5,799 nucleotides of DNA from Flavobacterium sp. (GTDB taxonomy: Bacteria; Bacteroidota; Bacteroidia; Flavobacteriales; Flavobacteriaceae): NCBI GenBank assembly GCA_003449615.1, contig DMHA01000015.1, positions 4,851 to 10,649 on the forward strand, given 5' to 3'. How positions within the stretch are numbered: the stretch's first letter is position 1; each line of letters begins with the position of its first letter. Under the pieces are notes generated by a model that did no database searches, was not told the origin of the DNA, and worked only from the letters and a program-made list of their open reading frames with translations. Shown in pieces: positions 5,096 through 5,799 of the stretch. The translations under genes were made by a program, and so were the position numbers.

Positions 5096-5799
5096 ATGAC
5101 TTTCAAAAAGTATTTATTTCTTTTATTTCTGATTTCCTTTTCAGCAAAAGCATCGTTTATTTTGTTGCCAATGGATGAAACCACACAGCAAAATCACCTG
5201 AAAGCTTATGGAATTACCTATTGGTGTATCGAAAAAAAATACAAAGCCAGTTGGTTACTCAATTACCGTGGCGGTTCTTTTTTGTTAGCCGATGCTCCCG
5301 AAATTAGGAAAGAATGTCAAATTAGAGGCGTCAGTTTTGAAGTGCTGAGCGATGAAGAAACCAATCAAATATTGACTGAAATATCTAGCCCATCTCAAAA
5401 TATGGAAGCGGTTGTTCTCGAAAAAGCGCCGAAAGTTGCGGTTTATACACCCAAAGGAAAACAACCTTGGGACGATGCTGTAACATTGGTTTTAACGTAT
5501 GCCGAGATTCCATTTACACCCATTTATGATGAAGAAGTTTTGTCCGACCACCTGATACTTTATGATTGGTTGCATTTGCACCACGAGGATTTTACCGGAC
5601 AATACGGGAAATTTTTTGGTTCTAATAGAAATTCGCCTTGGTATATAGACCAAAAAAAAGATTCCGAAATTTTAGCAACAAAATTGGGCTATAAAAAAGT
5701 GTCGGATGAAAAAGGAGCTGTTGCTAAAAAAATTAGGGATTTCGTCATTGGAGGCGGTTTTATGTTTGCTATGTGTTCTGCAACAGATAGTTTTGACAT
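5096..5799 (+). CDS. Exported protein of the flavobacterial 'asparagine synthetase B' label, 3' end cut off
   Basis: An open frame of 234 complete codons runs off the window without a stop; family members I recall are about 420 residues, so roughly half is shown. The N-terminus is a classical type I signal peptide: MTFKK, a hydrophobic core (YLFLLFLISF), then SAKA with predicted cleavage after Ala19. The next residue is Ser, not Cys, so it is not a lipoprotein. I recognise the family as one labelled 'asparagine synthetase B' in Flavobacterium genomes, but the visible half lacks the N-terminal Cys of a class II glutaminase and the SGGxDS-type ATP loop. Instead, KVAVYTPKGKQPWDDAV (113-129), an alternating pattern to about 158, LHLHHED (159-165) and GGGFMFAMCSATDS (219-232) resemble a class I glutamine-amidotransferase-like fold, with Cys227 as possible nucleophile. 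That fold is inference. The ATG follows TAAAA; the next Met, residue 26, would remove the signal. Function unknown. Confidence 0.85.
   Translation, partial: MTFKKYLFLLFLISFSAKASFILLPMDETTQQNHLKAYGITYWCIEKKYKASWLLNYRGGSFLLADAPEIRKECQIRGVSFEVLSDEETNQILTEISSPSQNMEAVVLEKAPKVAVYTPKGKQPWDDAVTLVLTYAEIPFTPIYDEEVLSDHLILYDWLHLHHEDFTGQYGKFFGSNRNSPWYIDQKKDSEILATKLGYKKVSDEKGAVAKKIRDFVIGGGFMFAMCSATDSFD

Overview
The window looks like chromosomal DNA from a low-GC member of the Bacteroidota, most likely Flavobacterium or a close relative. Three things point there: the protein sequences (AccA, DnaB and the secreted protein after dnaB closely match what I recall of Flavobacterium homologues), TAnnTTTG-type promoter elements instead of sigma70 boxes, and A-rich start contexts without Shine-Dalgarno sequences. 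All genes are on the + strand. The genus is inferred from memory of protein families, not from a search.

Layout: 1-156 is non-coding and strikingly repetitive. It holds a 10-bp-period block (1-40) followed by an 8-bp-period AAACYYTT array (51-138). 157-1245 encodes an LptF/LptG-type LPS-export permease. Its last 14 bases overlap the start of a ten-helix EamA/DMT transporter (1232-2116). 2233-3186 is accA, the carboxyltransferase alpha subunit of acetyl-CoA carboxylase, with a candidate promoter in front and a strong intrinsic terminator behind (3206-3238). 3327-4868 is dnaB, the replicative helicase, whose candidate promoter almost touches the start codon. 4869-5095 is a 227-base spacer with an imperfect palindrome built from CACRAATT/AATTTGTG units, then a promoter-like TATATTTG. 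5096 to the window end is the 5' part of a gene for an exported protein of the kind usually labelled 'asparagine synthetase B' in flavobacterial genomes, although its sequence does not support that name.

The genes are mostly housekeeping: outer-membrane lipid transport, fatty-acid precursor synthesis and replication. There appear to be at least three transcription units: lptF/G-like plus the EamA gene (probably read from an upstream promoter outside the window), accA alone, and dnaB. The last gene probably has its own promoter. I see no mobile element, CRISPR array, tRNA or rRNA, and no clear new multi-gene system. The points most worth following are the SSB-like DDEMPF tip on DnaB, the misnamed exported protein with a glutamine-amidotransferase-like look, and the non-coding repeat structures.
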